Below are positions 38,383-46,507 of a stretch of DNA of 64,000 nt, piece after piece (within the stretch, counting starts at the first letter, position 1; the number at the start of each line of letters is the position of its first letter). Source of the stretch: Thioalkalivibrio sp. HK1 (lineage in GTDB: Bacteria > Pseudomonadota > Gammaproteobacteria > HK1); contig JFBG01000019.1 in NCBI GenBank assembly GCA_000583135.1, forward strand, positions 1-64,000. The letters run 5' to 3'. The notes under the pieces were generated by a model, which saw nothing but the letters and a program-made list of their open reading frames with translations, was not told the origin of the DNA and ran no database searches. The position numbers and the translations under genes are program-made.

Positions 38383-39752
38383 AGAAATCGGCAAAGATCA
38401 GGCTCGAGTATGAATCGCCGGAGCACCGGCGGTTGCCCCATGTCGTCAAGTTTTCCGGCGGGCGATCGAGCGGGTTGTTGTTGATGGCATTGTTGGAGCA
38501 GGGAAGGCTCGATGCCGAGAGAGGGGATGTGGTGGTTTTCAATAACACCACGGCCGAGCATCCGGCGACCTATGAATTCGTGCGCCGGTGTACCGAGGAA
38601 TGCGAGGTGAAATACGGCATTCCCTTTTTGTGGACGGAATATGCCACTTATGAGGATTGTTCCAATGGGATCTGGCGGCGACAGGTCTCTTATCGGCTGG
38701 CCAAACCGACTCCATACAATCGAGCGAGCAATCCTTTCGGCTATCGCTTTTCCGGCGAGGTCTTCGAGGAGATGATCAGCCAGCAAGGTTTTTTGCCCAG
38801 CCGTCATAGCCGAAGTTGCACGAGCCTGTTGAAACTCGGGGTGACCGTCGATTTTCTATCCGAATGGTTCGCCGCCAAGGGAGAAACCCTACGCTTGGGT
38901 CATCATTATCCGGATTCCAAACTCGACGATGACGATCTGCATCGGGCGCACCGCGCCGCCGGCGGAAAATTCGAACGGGATGTATTTCTCAAGCGCAAGG
39001 AATATGTGCGCTCTCGTTCGCTCTTTCGACCGGCGCAGCGTTATTGCGACTACTCGCATATCGGCTCGGCCCCGATGATGGCTGCACGAGGAGATGCTAG
39101 ATCGCCTTGGGATTTCAAGCCGATGCGCGGAGAGTCTGCGGTCGAGTTCGTCAGTTTGATAGGGCTTCGGGCCGACGAGCCTCGTAGGGTGGCCCGCGTC
39201 AAGGAAAGAAACGAGTTGGATCGAGATAGTTCGGAGCGCCGCAGCACCGGCCTGTGCGATGGCGAAATGATATGCACCCCGCTGGCCGATAGCGGTATCG
39301 GCAAAGAAGAGGTCAAGGCTTTTTGGGAAAAACGCGATTTCGACCTGCGCTTGCCGAGCGATGCGAATCTCTCGAACTGCGTTTATTGCTTCATGAAGGG
39401 GACGAATACCCTGCAAAAGATCATCGCCAACCGCCGAAATATCGATGATGGATTGCCCGAGGATATTCGTAGCATCGATAGGACTCCCTCGGATATCAAC
39501 TGGTGGGTCGATATCGAAGAGAAATACAAGCGGGTGGTCGATAAGCGTGATTCCGGTAGGGGGCGTTCTAGCCCCAAGCAAGTGGCCATCGGATTTTGGG
39601 GTACCGAGACCCTTTCAGACAAACCTACGGAGCAACCCGCCGAGAAGATATCGATCATCGACTATCGATCGCTTCGTGCCAGAAGCCTATCTCATGCGTC
39701 TGAAGAAGTGACCGAAGGATACGAAGCCATGCCTTGCGATTGCACGGAATAA
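38379..39752 (+). CDS. PAPS-reductase-like ATP pyrophosphatase (DndC/SspD-like)
   Basis: A 457-residue protein of the adenine-nucleotide alpha-hydrolase superfamily. The PP-loop FSGGRSSG (residues 25-32) is at the N-terminus, VVVFNNTTAEHPATYEFVR follows, and cysteines typical of a cluster-bearing C-terminal part are present (Cys147 in RSCTS, CVYC at 334-337). Related proteins DndC and SspD activate DNA for insertion of sulfur into the backbone using sulfur from a cysteine desulfurase. Base composition is host-like and clearly richer in GC than the three upstream genes. Ordinary sulfate assimilation is unlikely given its neighbours. Confidence 0.78.
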   Translation: MKKSAKIRLEYESPEHRRLPHVVKFSGGRSSGLLLMALLEQGRLDAERGDVVVFNNTTAEHPATYEFVRRCTEECEVKYGIPFLWTEYATYEDCSNGIWRRQVSYRLAKPTPYNRASNPFGYRFSGEVFEEMISQQGFLPSRHSRSCTSLLKLGVTVDFLSEWFAAKGETLRLGHHYPDSKLDDDDLHRAHRAAGGKFERDVFLKRKEYVRSRSLFRPAQRYCDYSHIGSAPMMAARGDARSPWDFKPMRGESAVEFVSLIGLRADEPRRVARVKERNELDRDSSERRSTGLCDGEMICTPLADSGIGKEEVKAFWEKRDFDLRLPSDANLSNCVYCFMKGTNTLQKIIANRRNIDDGLPEDIRSIDRTPSDINWWVDIEEKYKRVVDKRDSGRGRSSPKQVAIGFWGTETLSDKPTEQPAEKISIIDYRSLRARSLSHASEEVTEGYEAMPCDCTE

Positions 39753-39757
39753 CGAAG

Positions 39758-40915
39758 ATGGCCGCCGGAAAAAAGATCTACCTCGATTACCAAGCCACCA
39801 CCCCGGTGGATGCTCGCGTCGGCAAGGCGATGAGCGACTGGGATGAGCGTTCTTTCGCCAACCCGCATGTCAATGACTATATGGCGGGCATCGATGCCGG
39901 CAACGCTGTCAACAAGGCCAGACGCGAGGTGGCGAAGGCGGTCGGAGCGGTGTCGGGATCGATCACCTTCACCTCGGGGGCGACGGAGGCGAACAATCTC
40001 GCCGTCTTCGGAGTGGCTCGCGCCGCTTCGAAGGGTAGAAAGAGGGTGATCACGCTGGCCAGCGAGCATAAATCGATTTTGGAACCGGTGCGCGCTCTCA
40101 AAAAAGAGGGTTTCGAAGCAGTGGTGATTCCGGTGGGTCGCTCGGGGCTGGTCAATATCGATAAGTTATCGGCGGCGATCGATCGCAATACGCTACTGGT
40201 ATCGGTCATGCATGTCAATAACGAGACCGGGGTGGTACAGCCCTTGGCGGAGATTGCGGATCTTTGTCACAAGGCCGGGGCATTGTTTCATTCCGACTGC
40301 GCCCAGAGTTTGGGCAAGATTCCGCTCGATGTGCGCAAGATCGGGGTCGATCTGATGACCCTTTCCAGCCACAAGGCTTATGGCCCCAAAGGGATCGGGG
40401 CGCTTTATGTACGCCCCCGCCCGAAGGTGCCGATCCAGCCGCTCGTATTGGGAGGAGGACAAGAGCGTGGTCTGCGCTCGGGAACTCTGCCGGTTCCTTT
40501 ATGCGTCGGCTTCGGCGAAGCCTGCCGCATCGCCAGAGCCGATCTCCCAAAGGATATGAAACGGATCGGCCAATTGGCGGGCATGCTGATAGAGGGCATT
40601 CGACAGGCGCACCCCAAAGCCAGGCTCAACGGCAGCGAGGAGCAGCGCGCTCCGGGCAGTTTCAGCGTGTGCTTGGAGGGTGCCTTGGGCGAGCAATACC
40701 TACAAGCCTTCGAGGGCTTGCAACTATCGACGGGCTCCGCCTGCACCTCGGCGAGCACCAAGGCCTCGAGCGTCCTCAAATCCTACGGTCTATCCAACGC
40801 CCAAGCCGACTCCTCTCTTCGAATCGGCATCGGCCGTTTCACCACCGAAGAGGAAATCCGGCGGGCGATCACCATCATTCAATCCGGCATTCGCAAACTG
40901 AGGATAAGAGCATGA
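39758..40915 (+). CDS. Cysteine desulfurase (DndA/IscS-like)
   Basis: A 385-residue PLP enzyme: KIYLDYQATTPVD at the start, FTSGATEANNLAVFG, MHVNNETGVVQPL, the PLP lysine in SSHKAYGPKG (Lys206) and the active cysteine in STGSACTSAS (Cys329). It supplies sulfane sulfur from cysteine. Placed directly after the ATP pyrophosphatase (5-base gap) and overlapping the next gene by 4 bases, it matches the sulfur donor of Dnd or Ssp DNA phosphorothioation systems. ATG at 39758 fits the family N-terminus. GC content is host-like. Confidence 0.88.
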   Translation: MAAGKKIYLDYQATTPVDARVGKAMSDWDERSFANPHVNDYMAGIDAGNAVNKARREVAKAVGAVSGSITFTSGATEANNLAVFGVARAASKGRKRVITLASEHKSILEPVRALKKEGFEAVVIPVGRSGLVNIDKLSAAIDRNTLLVSVMHVNNETGVVQPLAEIADLCHKAGALFHSDCAQSLGKIPLDVRKIGVDLMTLSSHKAYGPKGIGALYVRPRPKVPIQPLVLGGGQERGLRSGTLPVPLCVGFGEACRIARADLPKDMKRIGQLAGMLIEGIRQAHPKARLNGSEEQRAPGSFSVCLEGALGEQYLQAFEGLQLSTGSACTSASTKASSVLKSYGLSNAQADSSLRIGIGRFTTEEEIRRAITIIQSGIRKLRIRA

Positions 40916-42726
40916 GCAGCGGCCAACCGACCAATAGTACTATCGAAAGATGGATGGATGAAATCAAACACGGAAAAATTGGTCTACCTAGATTTCAGAG
41001 AAAATTCGTATGGAAAGACGAGACAATTTCTAAGCTGATTCTTGCTATCATCAGAAAGAAGCCGGTTGGCACGATATTGTTATTTAGATATGATGGAAAA
41101 TACAAATTATTTAAACCGCATTCAATTGCTGGATCTGAGGATTGTTTTGATGAAAACCACTGCGATAAGGTGATTTTGGATGGACAGCAGAGGCTTACTG
41201 CTATCTGGTGTGTTTTGAATAATAAAGTTCCCGATGAAGGAAATAAAAAAAGGGAGTTTTTTATGAAAATAAACAAAAAAGACGAACAGAATTTTATTAT
41301 GAATATAGTATGCAAGAAAATCAATGAAGGCAGTAGAGAATCAGATGAGAAAATCTATTTTTGTGGTGAAGATCTTATTCCTGCAAGATTTTTATCTAAG
41401 GAATTGAGGTACGAAATAAAGCCTTGGTTTGAAAGAATGTGTAGTGATAGCGATAATTTGGAGAATTTATATAGAAAAATAGATCAGTATAATGTCGATT
41501 TTAACGCAAGAGATATTTCTTATCATATTATCCCAGAAGATGAGAGATTAAAAGATATAGATCCCAAAGAAGTAATCGATACTTTCATTACAATAAACAC
41601 ATCTTCCATTAAAATGACGCAGCCCGAAATTGCGATAGCGCTTATTGAAGGTGAAAATATTGAAGGTAGTTCATGGGAACGCTTTCGAGATAAAATTGAA
41701 AAAATTGAAATTGAAAAAGAACGGATAGAACGATTTTTTCCTCTTAGAGGAAGAATGAATAAATTGGTGGAATTGATTTTGAAAGTTGCTTGTCTTCTGA
41801 CTAAAAAGAAAAAGAGAGATAATGGAGAAGTTATAACACTTTCACCTAAGAAAAGTAATTATACAGATTCAGATGTAGTGATGACGGTTGTTAATAAATG
41901 GGATAGAATTATTGATTCTATAGATAAGACATTGAAATTTTTAGAACGAGAGTCTATCTATGATGAAAAACGTTTGCCTTCTGAGGTGCCATTGCGAGTT
42001 TTGCCTGCACTTTATGCAAATATTCCGATGAATGTAGATTCCGATAATGAAGGTCAGATAGACGAATTGATTCGTTCTTATTTGTGGCTTAGTTTTGTTA
42101 CTGATAGGTATGATAGCTCGGCGGAATCTTATCTGCACCAAGATTATATAATGTTGCGAACCATGATAGAAGAAATTGTCAAGAATGGCCATTTTGCTAA
42201 GCGTACCGAGTATGTTTTCAATGCAAATAAACATCCGATTCCAGATAGTAAGGCTCTGTCTAATATAGAAGACGCTCTTAAAAGTCCTAAATCGAAGGAT
42301 AAACTCTCAAGAGCATTGTTGATTTTGAGTTTGAAAAAGGGATCTTGGGATCTTGCATCTGGCGGAGTAATAGATTTCTCCAACATAAAATCTCGTGAAT
42401 ATCATCATCTCTTTCCGCAAAAGATGCTGAAAAGTGAGAACAGAAGGGACGATGAAATAGATCATCCATTGAATTTCATTTTGATTCAGGCAAATTCAAA
42501 TAAAAAGATTGCTGCGAAAAAACCCGAAGATTACTTATCCCAAAGAATAGTAGGAAATACTAAGGAAAAAGATGTGAGGAAGCGAGTTGAATCACATCTG
42601 ATTCCTTATGATGAATTGAATGTGAAAACCGGACGGAATGGAAATTATGAGAAATTTATCAAAAAAAGAGCCGAGATGATGGAGGAAGCACTGAAAGTAC
42701 TGTGCAAAGGAAAGAAATGGTCCTAG
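40912..42726 (+). CDS. DUF262/DUF1524 HNH protein (SspE/GmrSD-like)
   Basis: A 604-residue protein. The N-terminal DUF262 domain has IGLPRFQRKFVW and DGQQRLTAIW (Asp90), the nucleotide-hydrolysis site of GmrS/SspE-type proteins. The C-terminal DUF1524 domain has EYHHLFPQ (His498, His499) and HPLNFILIQANSNKKI, an HNH-type nuclease site. Such proteins restrict phage DNA and in the Ssp system sense phosphorothioate marks. ATG at 40912 overlaps the cysteine desulfurase stop. It is the last and very AT-rich gene of the operon. SspE-like role is inferred from context. Confidence 0.82.
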   Translation: MSSGQPTNSTIERWMDEIKHGKIGLPRFQRKFVWKDETISKLILAIIRKKPVGTILLFRYDGKYKLFKPHSIAGSEDCFDENHCDKVILDGQQRLTAIWCVLNNKVPDEGNKKREFFMKINKKDEQNFIMNIVCKKINEGSRESDEKIYFCGEDLIPARFLSKELRYEIKPWFERMCSDSDNLENLYRKIDQYNVDFNARDISYHIIPEDERLKDIDPKEVIDTFITINTSSIKMTQPEIAIALIEGENIEGSSWERFRDKIEKIEIEKERIERFFPLRGRMNKLVELILKVACLLTKKKKRDNGEVITLSPKKSNYTDSDVVMTVVNKWDRIIDSIDKTLKFLERESIYDEKRLPSEVPLRVLPALYANIPMNVDSDNEGQIDELIRSYLWLSFVTDRYDSSAESYLHQDYIMLRTMIEEIVKNGHFAKRTEYVFNANKHPIPDSKALSNIEDALKSPKSKDKLSRALLILSLKKGSWDLASGGVIDFSNIKSREYHHLFPQKMLKSENRRDDEIDHPLNFILIQANSNKKIAAKKPEDYLSQRIVGNTKEKDVRKRVESHLIPYDELNVKTGRNGNYEKFIKKRAEMMEEALKVLCKGKKWS

Positions 42727-43250
42727 ATGGCGAGTTGATGGTTCCTCAGGGTATTTTCCTCTATTGCCTCTCCGATATCGTTGGTTTCGGCTTGCCGACA
42801 TACCCGAATGTAATAAATCGCCGATTATGCTTGCATCGTACTTTGTTGCTCGTAATCGCTAATTTTTGGAATATCCATCAAATTTCCCACAACTTGGACG
42901 ATTTGGCGTCATTCTTCGTTTGGGGTATTCGCCTTGGGTCAAAGGTTTTACCATCATCTCATCGGCATTTTTCGATGAATCCGCTTTTCATTCGAAGTCC
43001 GTGCATTATTTCGCTGTTGATGTCTTGTTATCGCCTCGGGCTGTAGGGCGAGTTCGAGGTATGGGTGATGAGCCGGTAGACGCTCGGCGGCGGATTCTCG
43101 TCTTTATTATGTGACCGTCCTTGCATGGTCATCTAAAATCCCTTGTAGGCTAGAATTTTCGAGCCGAGCGGCACAGTGCAGTCGGTTTCGCAGTGTCGAG
43201 ATCGGCCAAGGATATCGGGGATATTTCGAACACCCAAGGGGGATCGATCC
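42727..43250. other. Non-coding stretch at the right edge of the defence island
   Basis: No gene supported in 520 bases; composition moves from AT-rich to host-like. No inverted or direct repeats marking an integration site were noticed. Confidence 0.4.
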
Positions 43251-44147
43251 ATGAAAGAACTTCGATGGGCTGTTCTAGGCGATAGGCCTTGTCGGCTCGG
43301 TGAGAGTCCTCGTTGGCATGCGGGGGAAGAGCGGATTTATTGGACGGATATCGATTCTCGGACGTTATGGCGCATGCATCTCGATGGAAGCGGCGCCGAG
43401 CGTTGCGATCTGGAGCAAAAAGCCGGTTGTCTCGTTCTGCGGGAGCGAGGTGGGCTCGTGCTGGCGATGGAAGATGGTATCTATGCCGGTGATCCTTTCG
43501 CAGGCGAGCGGCTCGAGCGGCTCTGTGCGCATCCCGATCCGGCGTTTGTCGCCAGAGGAGGTCGTTTCAATGACGGACGCTGCGATGCATTAGGACGCCT
43601 GTGGGTCGGCACGATCGACTTCGAAGTCCGAGGCGGGGCGGCGCTGTATATGCTCGATCCGCAAACCATGCAGATCGAGACCGTGCAGGAGGGGTTTTCC
43701 ACCTTCAACGGTTTGGCCTTCCACCCTGATGCCAAGGAAGTCTGGTATGCCGATTCGGAGCAATGGAGCGTGTACCGTTCCGATTTCGACTTGGAGCGAG
43801 GAGCCATCGGCCCCCGCAAGCCGCTCCATGAGTGGTCGCGCGAACAAAAGGGGCGGCCCGACGGAGCGGTATTCGATGACGAGCATTGCTATTGGACCGT
43901 CCTCTACGAGGGCTCGAGTATCGTGCGCTTCGATTCCAAGGGTGAGATCGTCTTCGAACAAAGGCTGCCTCTTTCCTTTCCGACCATGCCCTGTTTCGCC
44001 GGTCCCGACCTGGACTACTTGGTCGTCACCTCCGCCTTGGGTGATGATCCCGAAGCCGAGCTCGCCCGATATCCCGATCATGCCGGTAGGGTGTTGGTGG
44101 CACAATCGCCGGTCGTCGGTTTGCCCGAACCCGCCTTCGCCGGTTGA
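43251..44147 (+). CDS. SMP-30/gluconolactonase-like protein
   Basis: A 298-residue six-bladed propeller protein of the SMP-30/LRE family: LGESPRWHAGEERIYWTDI carries the first metal-ligand glutamate, FNDGRCDALGRLWVGT the asparagine/aspartate ligands, and NGLAFHPDAKEVWYADS the second asparagine. GRPDGAVFDDEHCYW completes the site. It probably hydrolyses a sugar lactone; the exact substrate is unknown. ATG at 43251 is preceded by AAGGGGG. It lies between the defence island and lnt. Confidence 0.85.
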   Translation: MKELRWAVLGDRPCRLGESPRWHAGEERIYWTDIDSRTLWRMHLDGSGAERCDLEQKAGCLVLRERGGLVLAMEDGIYAGDPFAGERLERLCAHPDPAFVARGGRFNDGRCDALGRLWVGTIDFEVRGGAALYMLDPQTMQIETVQEGFSTFNGLAFHPDAKEVWYADSEQWSVYRSDFDLERGAIGPRKPLHEWSREQKGRPDGAVFDDEHCYWTVLYEGSSIVRFDSKGEIVFEQRLPLSFPTMPCFAGPDLDYLVVTSALGDDPEAELARYPDHAGRVLVAQSPVVGLPEPAFAG

Positions 44148-44701
44148 GCCGCCGGTCGAACGCTATTTTTTCGATGCCTATCGAGTCCGGTCAAGGCGAT
44201 TGCCTTGTGAGGATCGTCTCGTATCGTCGGCAGTGCGCCGTTCTCGATCTTTGCCGAGGTCCAAACCTCATCGAAAAAAGCCCCTCGTGCCGAGCGTCGA
44301 TATCGTTCGGCGCAAGCCGTCATCGCTTTCGGCGAAACCATGGAGGCTCTCGAAGAGAAGTCCATGAAAAGGCGGGCTTTTCAGAATCTCAGGGCAAGGA
44401 TCGAATCCGAAAAAGATATGAAGAACATCCCTTTTGCGATGAAAAAAACGAGCCTATTCGATGCCGCGACCGCTCGCTATTCTCGGGTCCCGTCAATTCG
44501 GGCCACCGGCCGAGGCTGCTTGCGAGATGAATCGTTCTTTCGAATTCCTCTTCGAAGGGAACCGCCGATGAGGCGGGTTTCCTCGATTCCGATCCGAAGA
44601 TCCCGGCTTGCAATCGCTCATCAAACGGGTCTTGGCACCGCATCCGGGAATCGCCCACTCGATGAGATCGGATCCGACGAGACCCTCCGGGTCTTTTGAA
44701 G
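44148..44701. other. Gap between SMP-30-like gene and lnt
   Basis: Open frames present here have no recognisable features. No terminator with a good T tract was found; nothing else seen. Confidence 0.35.
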
Positions 44702-46447
44702 ATGCCTTTCGAAAGCCATACCGATCCGAGCGCTCATCGTGCGCATTTCCGAGCGCTTTTCAGTGCGATCGGCGCGATGTCCGCTCGCGGATCGAAGCCG
44801 GATCGAGCGCCCAAGCCCTCAAAAAGCGCAAGCGATGCCGACCGAGGCTCGCCTCGCCCATCCACGCCCGATCGTGCCCGGCCCTCGGGATGGTTCTTTC
44901 GATGTCGGATCGAGGCCGGATGTGCCTTGGCGGGAGCGGCGATGCCCTTCGCTTTCGCCCCTTTCCATCTTTTTCCGCTCGCCCCCTTGGCCTTGGCTGC
45001 GCTTTTCCTTGCTTGGCACGATGGATCGGGTATTCGTCGGGCTTTTTTGCGCGGCTGGCTTTTCGGGCTGGGGATGTTCGGGATCGGTCTTTCTTGGGTG
45101 CGCGAGAGTTTCGCTTTCTCCGATGTTCCGGAGGTGGTGTCCCCGGTGCTCGCGTTGGGCTTCGTCGCCTTGGTTTCGCTCTTTCCGGCGCTACTGGGAG
45201 CCTTGATTTCGTTGGCGACCAAGACCAAAGACGGGTCATCCAAGCGAATTGCAGGTGCCTCTTTTTTGCTCGGGGTCTGCCCGGCGTCGTGGACGCTCTG
45301 GGAGTGGTTGCGCGGTACGCTGTTCACCGGCTTGCCTTGGCTGCAGGTTGGGTATTCGCAAATCGACACCCCGGCGGCGCCATGGTTGCCGTTGGTCGGT
45401 ATCCATGGTGTGGGCATCTTGGTGGCGCTGCTCGCCGGAGGCATCGCTTGGCTTTTCCTTCGCCGTAGCATAGGAGCGGTGCTCTGGCCGGTGGGGGCGG
45501 CGATCTTGTTATGGGGCGGCGGGGCGGCGCTTAGCCCCATCGAGTGGACCCGTCCTGCCGGGTCGCCGATCGAAGTGGCGATCGCTCAGGGCAATATCGC
45601 GCAGGATCAAAAATGGCTTGCGCAGATGCGCGCCCCGACCATCGATCGCTATTTCGATCTCACCCGTCGATATCCGCAAGCGGATCTGGTGGTCTGGCCG
45701 GAGACGGCCTTGCCGGGTTTTCTTGATAATCTCTCGGATTTCATGGAAAGGGCGCGCGCGGATCCATCGCTCCAAAAGAGAACCATCCTCACCGGAATGC
45801 TGGTGCGAGAGCGCAGCGCAAGCGGGGCGGACCTTCGCTACTTCAACTCGGCGATGACCATCGGGGCGGATCGGGCGATCTACCACAAACGCCACCTCGT
45901 TCCTTTCGGGGAGTACATTCCCTTGGCGTGGTTGGTCCGGCCGGTGATGAACGCTTTGGGTATCAGGTTGGCGGATTTCGAGCCCGGAGCCGAGGATCAA
46001 ACCCCGTTGCGCTTGGGCGATCATGCCTTCGGGGTGTCGATCTGCTACGAGATCGCTTTCGCAAAGGAGGTGCGTCGCAGCCTGCCGGAGGCCGCGTTCT
46101 TGGTGACGATCAGCAACGATGCCTGGTTCGGCGATTCCATCGGACCGCACCAGCATTTCGAGATTGCCCGCGCTCGGGCCATCGAGAGCGGGCGCTGGCT
46201 GGTGCGATCCGCCAATACCGGTATCAGCGCGGTGGTCTCGCCCGCCGGAGAGGTGGCCGGTATCCTCCCCCAATTCGAGGTGGCGGCGGAATCCTTCGAG
46301 ATCGTGCCGATGCGCGGAGCGACGCCTTATGTCAAGATCGGGGATATCCCGGCGTTGATCCTCGCCGCGATCGGGTTGCTTTCGGGGTTGTCGCGTTTTC
46401 GCTTCGACTGGAAGACGCCATCCGCATCGGATCTTCAAGGGGCATAA
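44702..46447 (+). CDS. lnt: Apolipoprotein N-acyltransferase
   Basis: A 581-residue integral membrane enzyme: a long Ser/Pro/Arg-rich N-terminal extension of about 65 residues, then six to seven hydrophobic segments, a nitrilase-like periplasmic domain and a final membrane segment. The catalytic triad is visible: Glu in WPETALPG, Lys in HKRHLVPFGEY and Cys in GVSICYEIAF. It adds the third acyl chain to outer-membrane lipoproteins. In gammaproteobacteria lnt normally follows corC; here it is separated by the island. The start is uncertain because of the unusual N-terminal extension. Confidence 0.92.
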   Translation: MPFESHTDPSAHRAHFRALFSAIGAMSARGSKPDRAPKPSKSASDADRGSPRPSTPDRARPSGWFFRCRIEAGCALAGAAMPFAFAPFHLFPLAPLALAALFLAWHDGSGIRRAFLRGWLFGLGMFGIGLSWVRESFAFSDVPEVVSPVLALGFVALVSLFPALLGALISLATKTKDGSSKRIAGASFLLGVCPASWTLWEWLRGTLFTGLPWLQVGYSQIDTPAAPWLPLVGIHGVGILVALLAGGIAWLFLRRSIGAVLWPVGAAILLWGGGAALSPIEWTRPAGSPIEVAIAQGNIAQDQKWLAQMRAPTIDRYFDLTRRYPQADLVVWPETALPGFLDNLSDFMERARADPSLQKRTILTGMLVRERSASGADLRYFNSAMTIGADRAIYHKRHLVPFGEYIPLAWLVRPVMNALGIRLADFEPGAEDQTPLRLGDHAFGVSICYEIAFAKEVRRSLPEAAFLVTISNDAWFGDSIGPHQHFEIARARAIESGRWLVRSANTGISAVVSPAGEVAGILPQFEVAAESFEIVPMRGATPYVKIGDIPALILAAIGLLSGLSRFRFDWKTPSASDLQGA

Positions 46448-46507
46448 GATCCGATAGTAAAGGAAGTATCGCCGCCGCTAAATATCGCTACCACCAAGGA
46501 GTCAACA

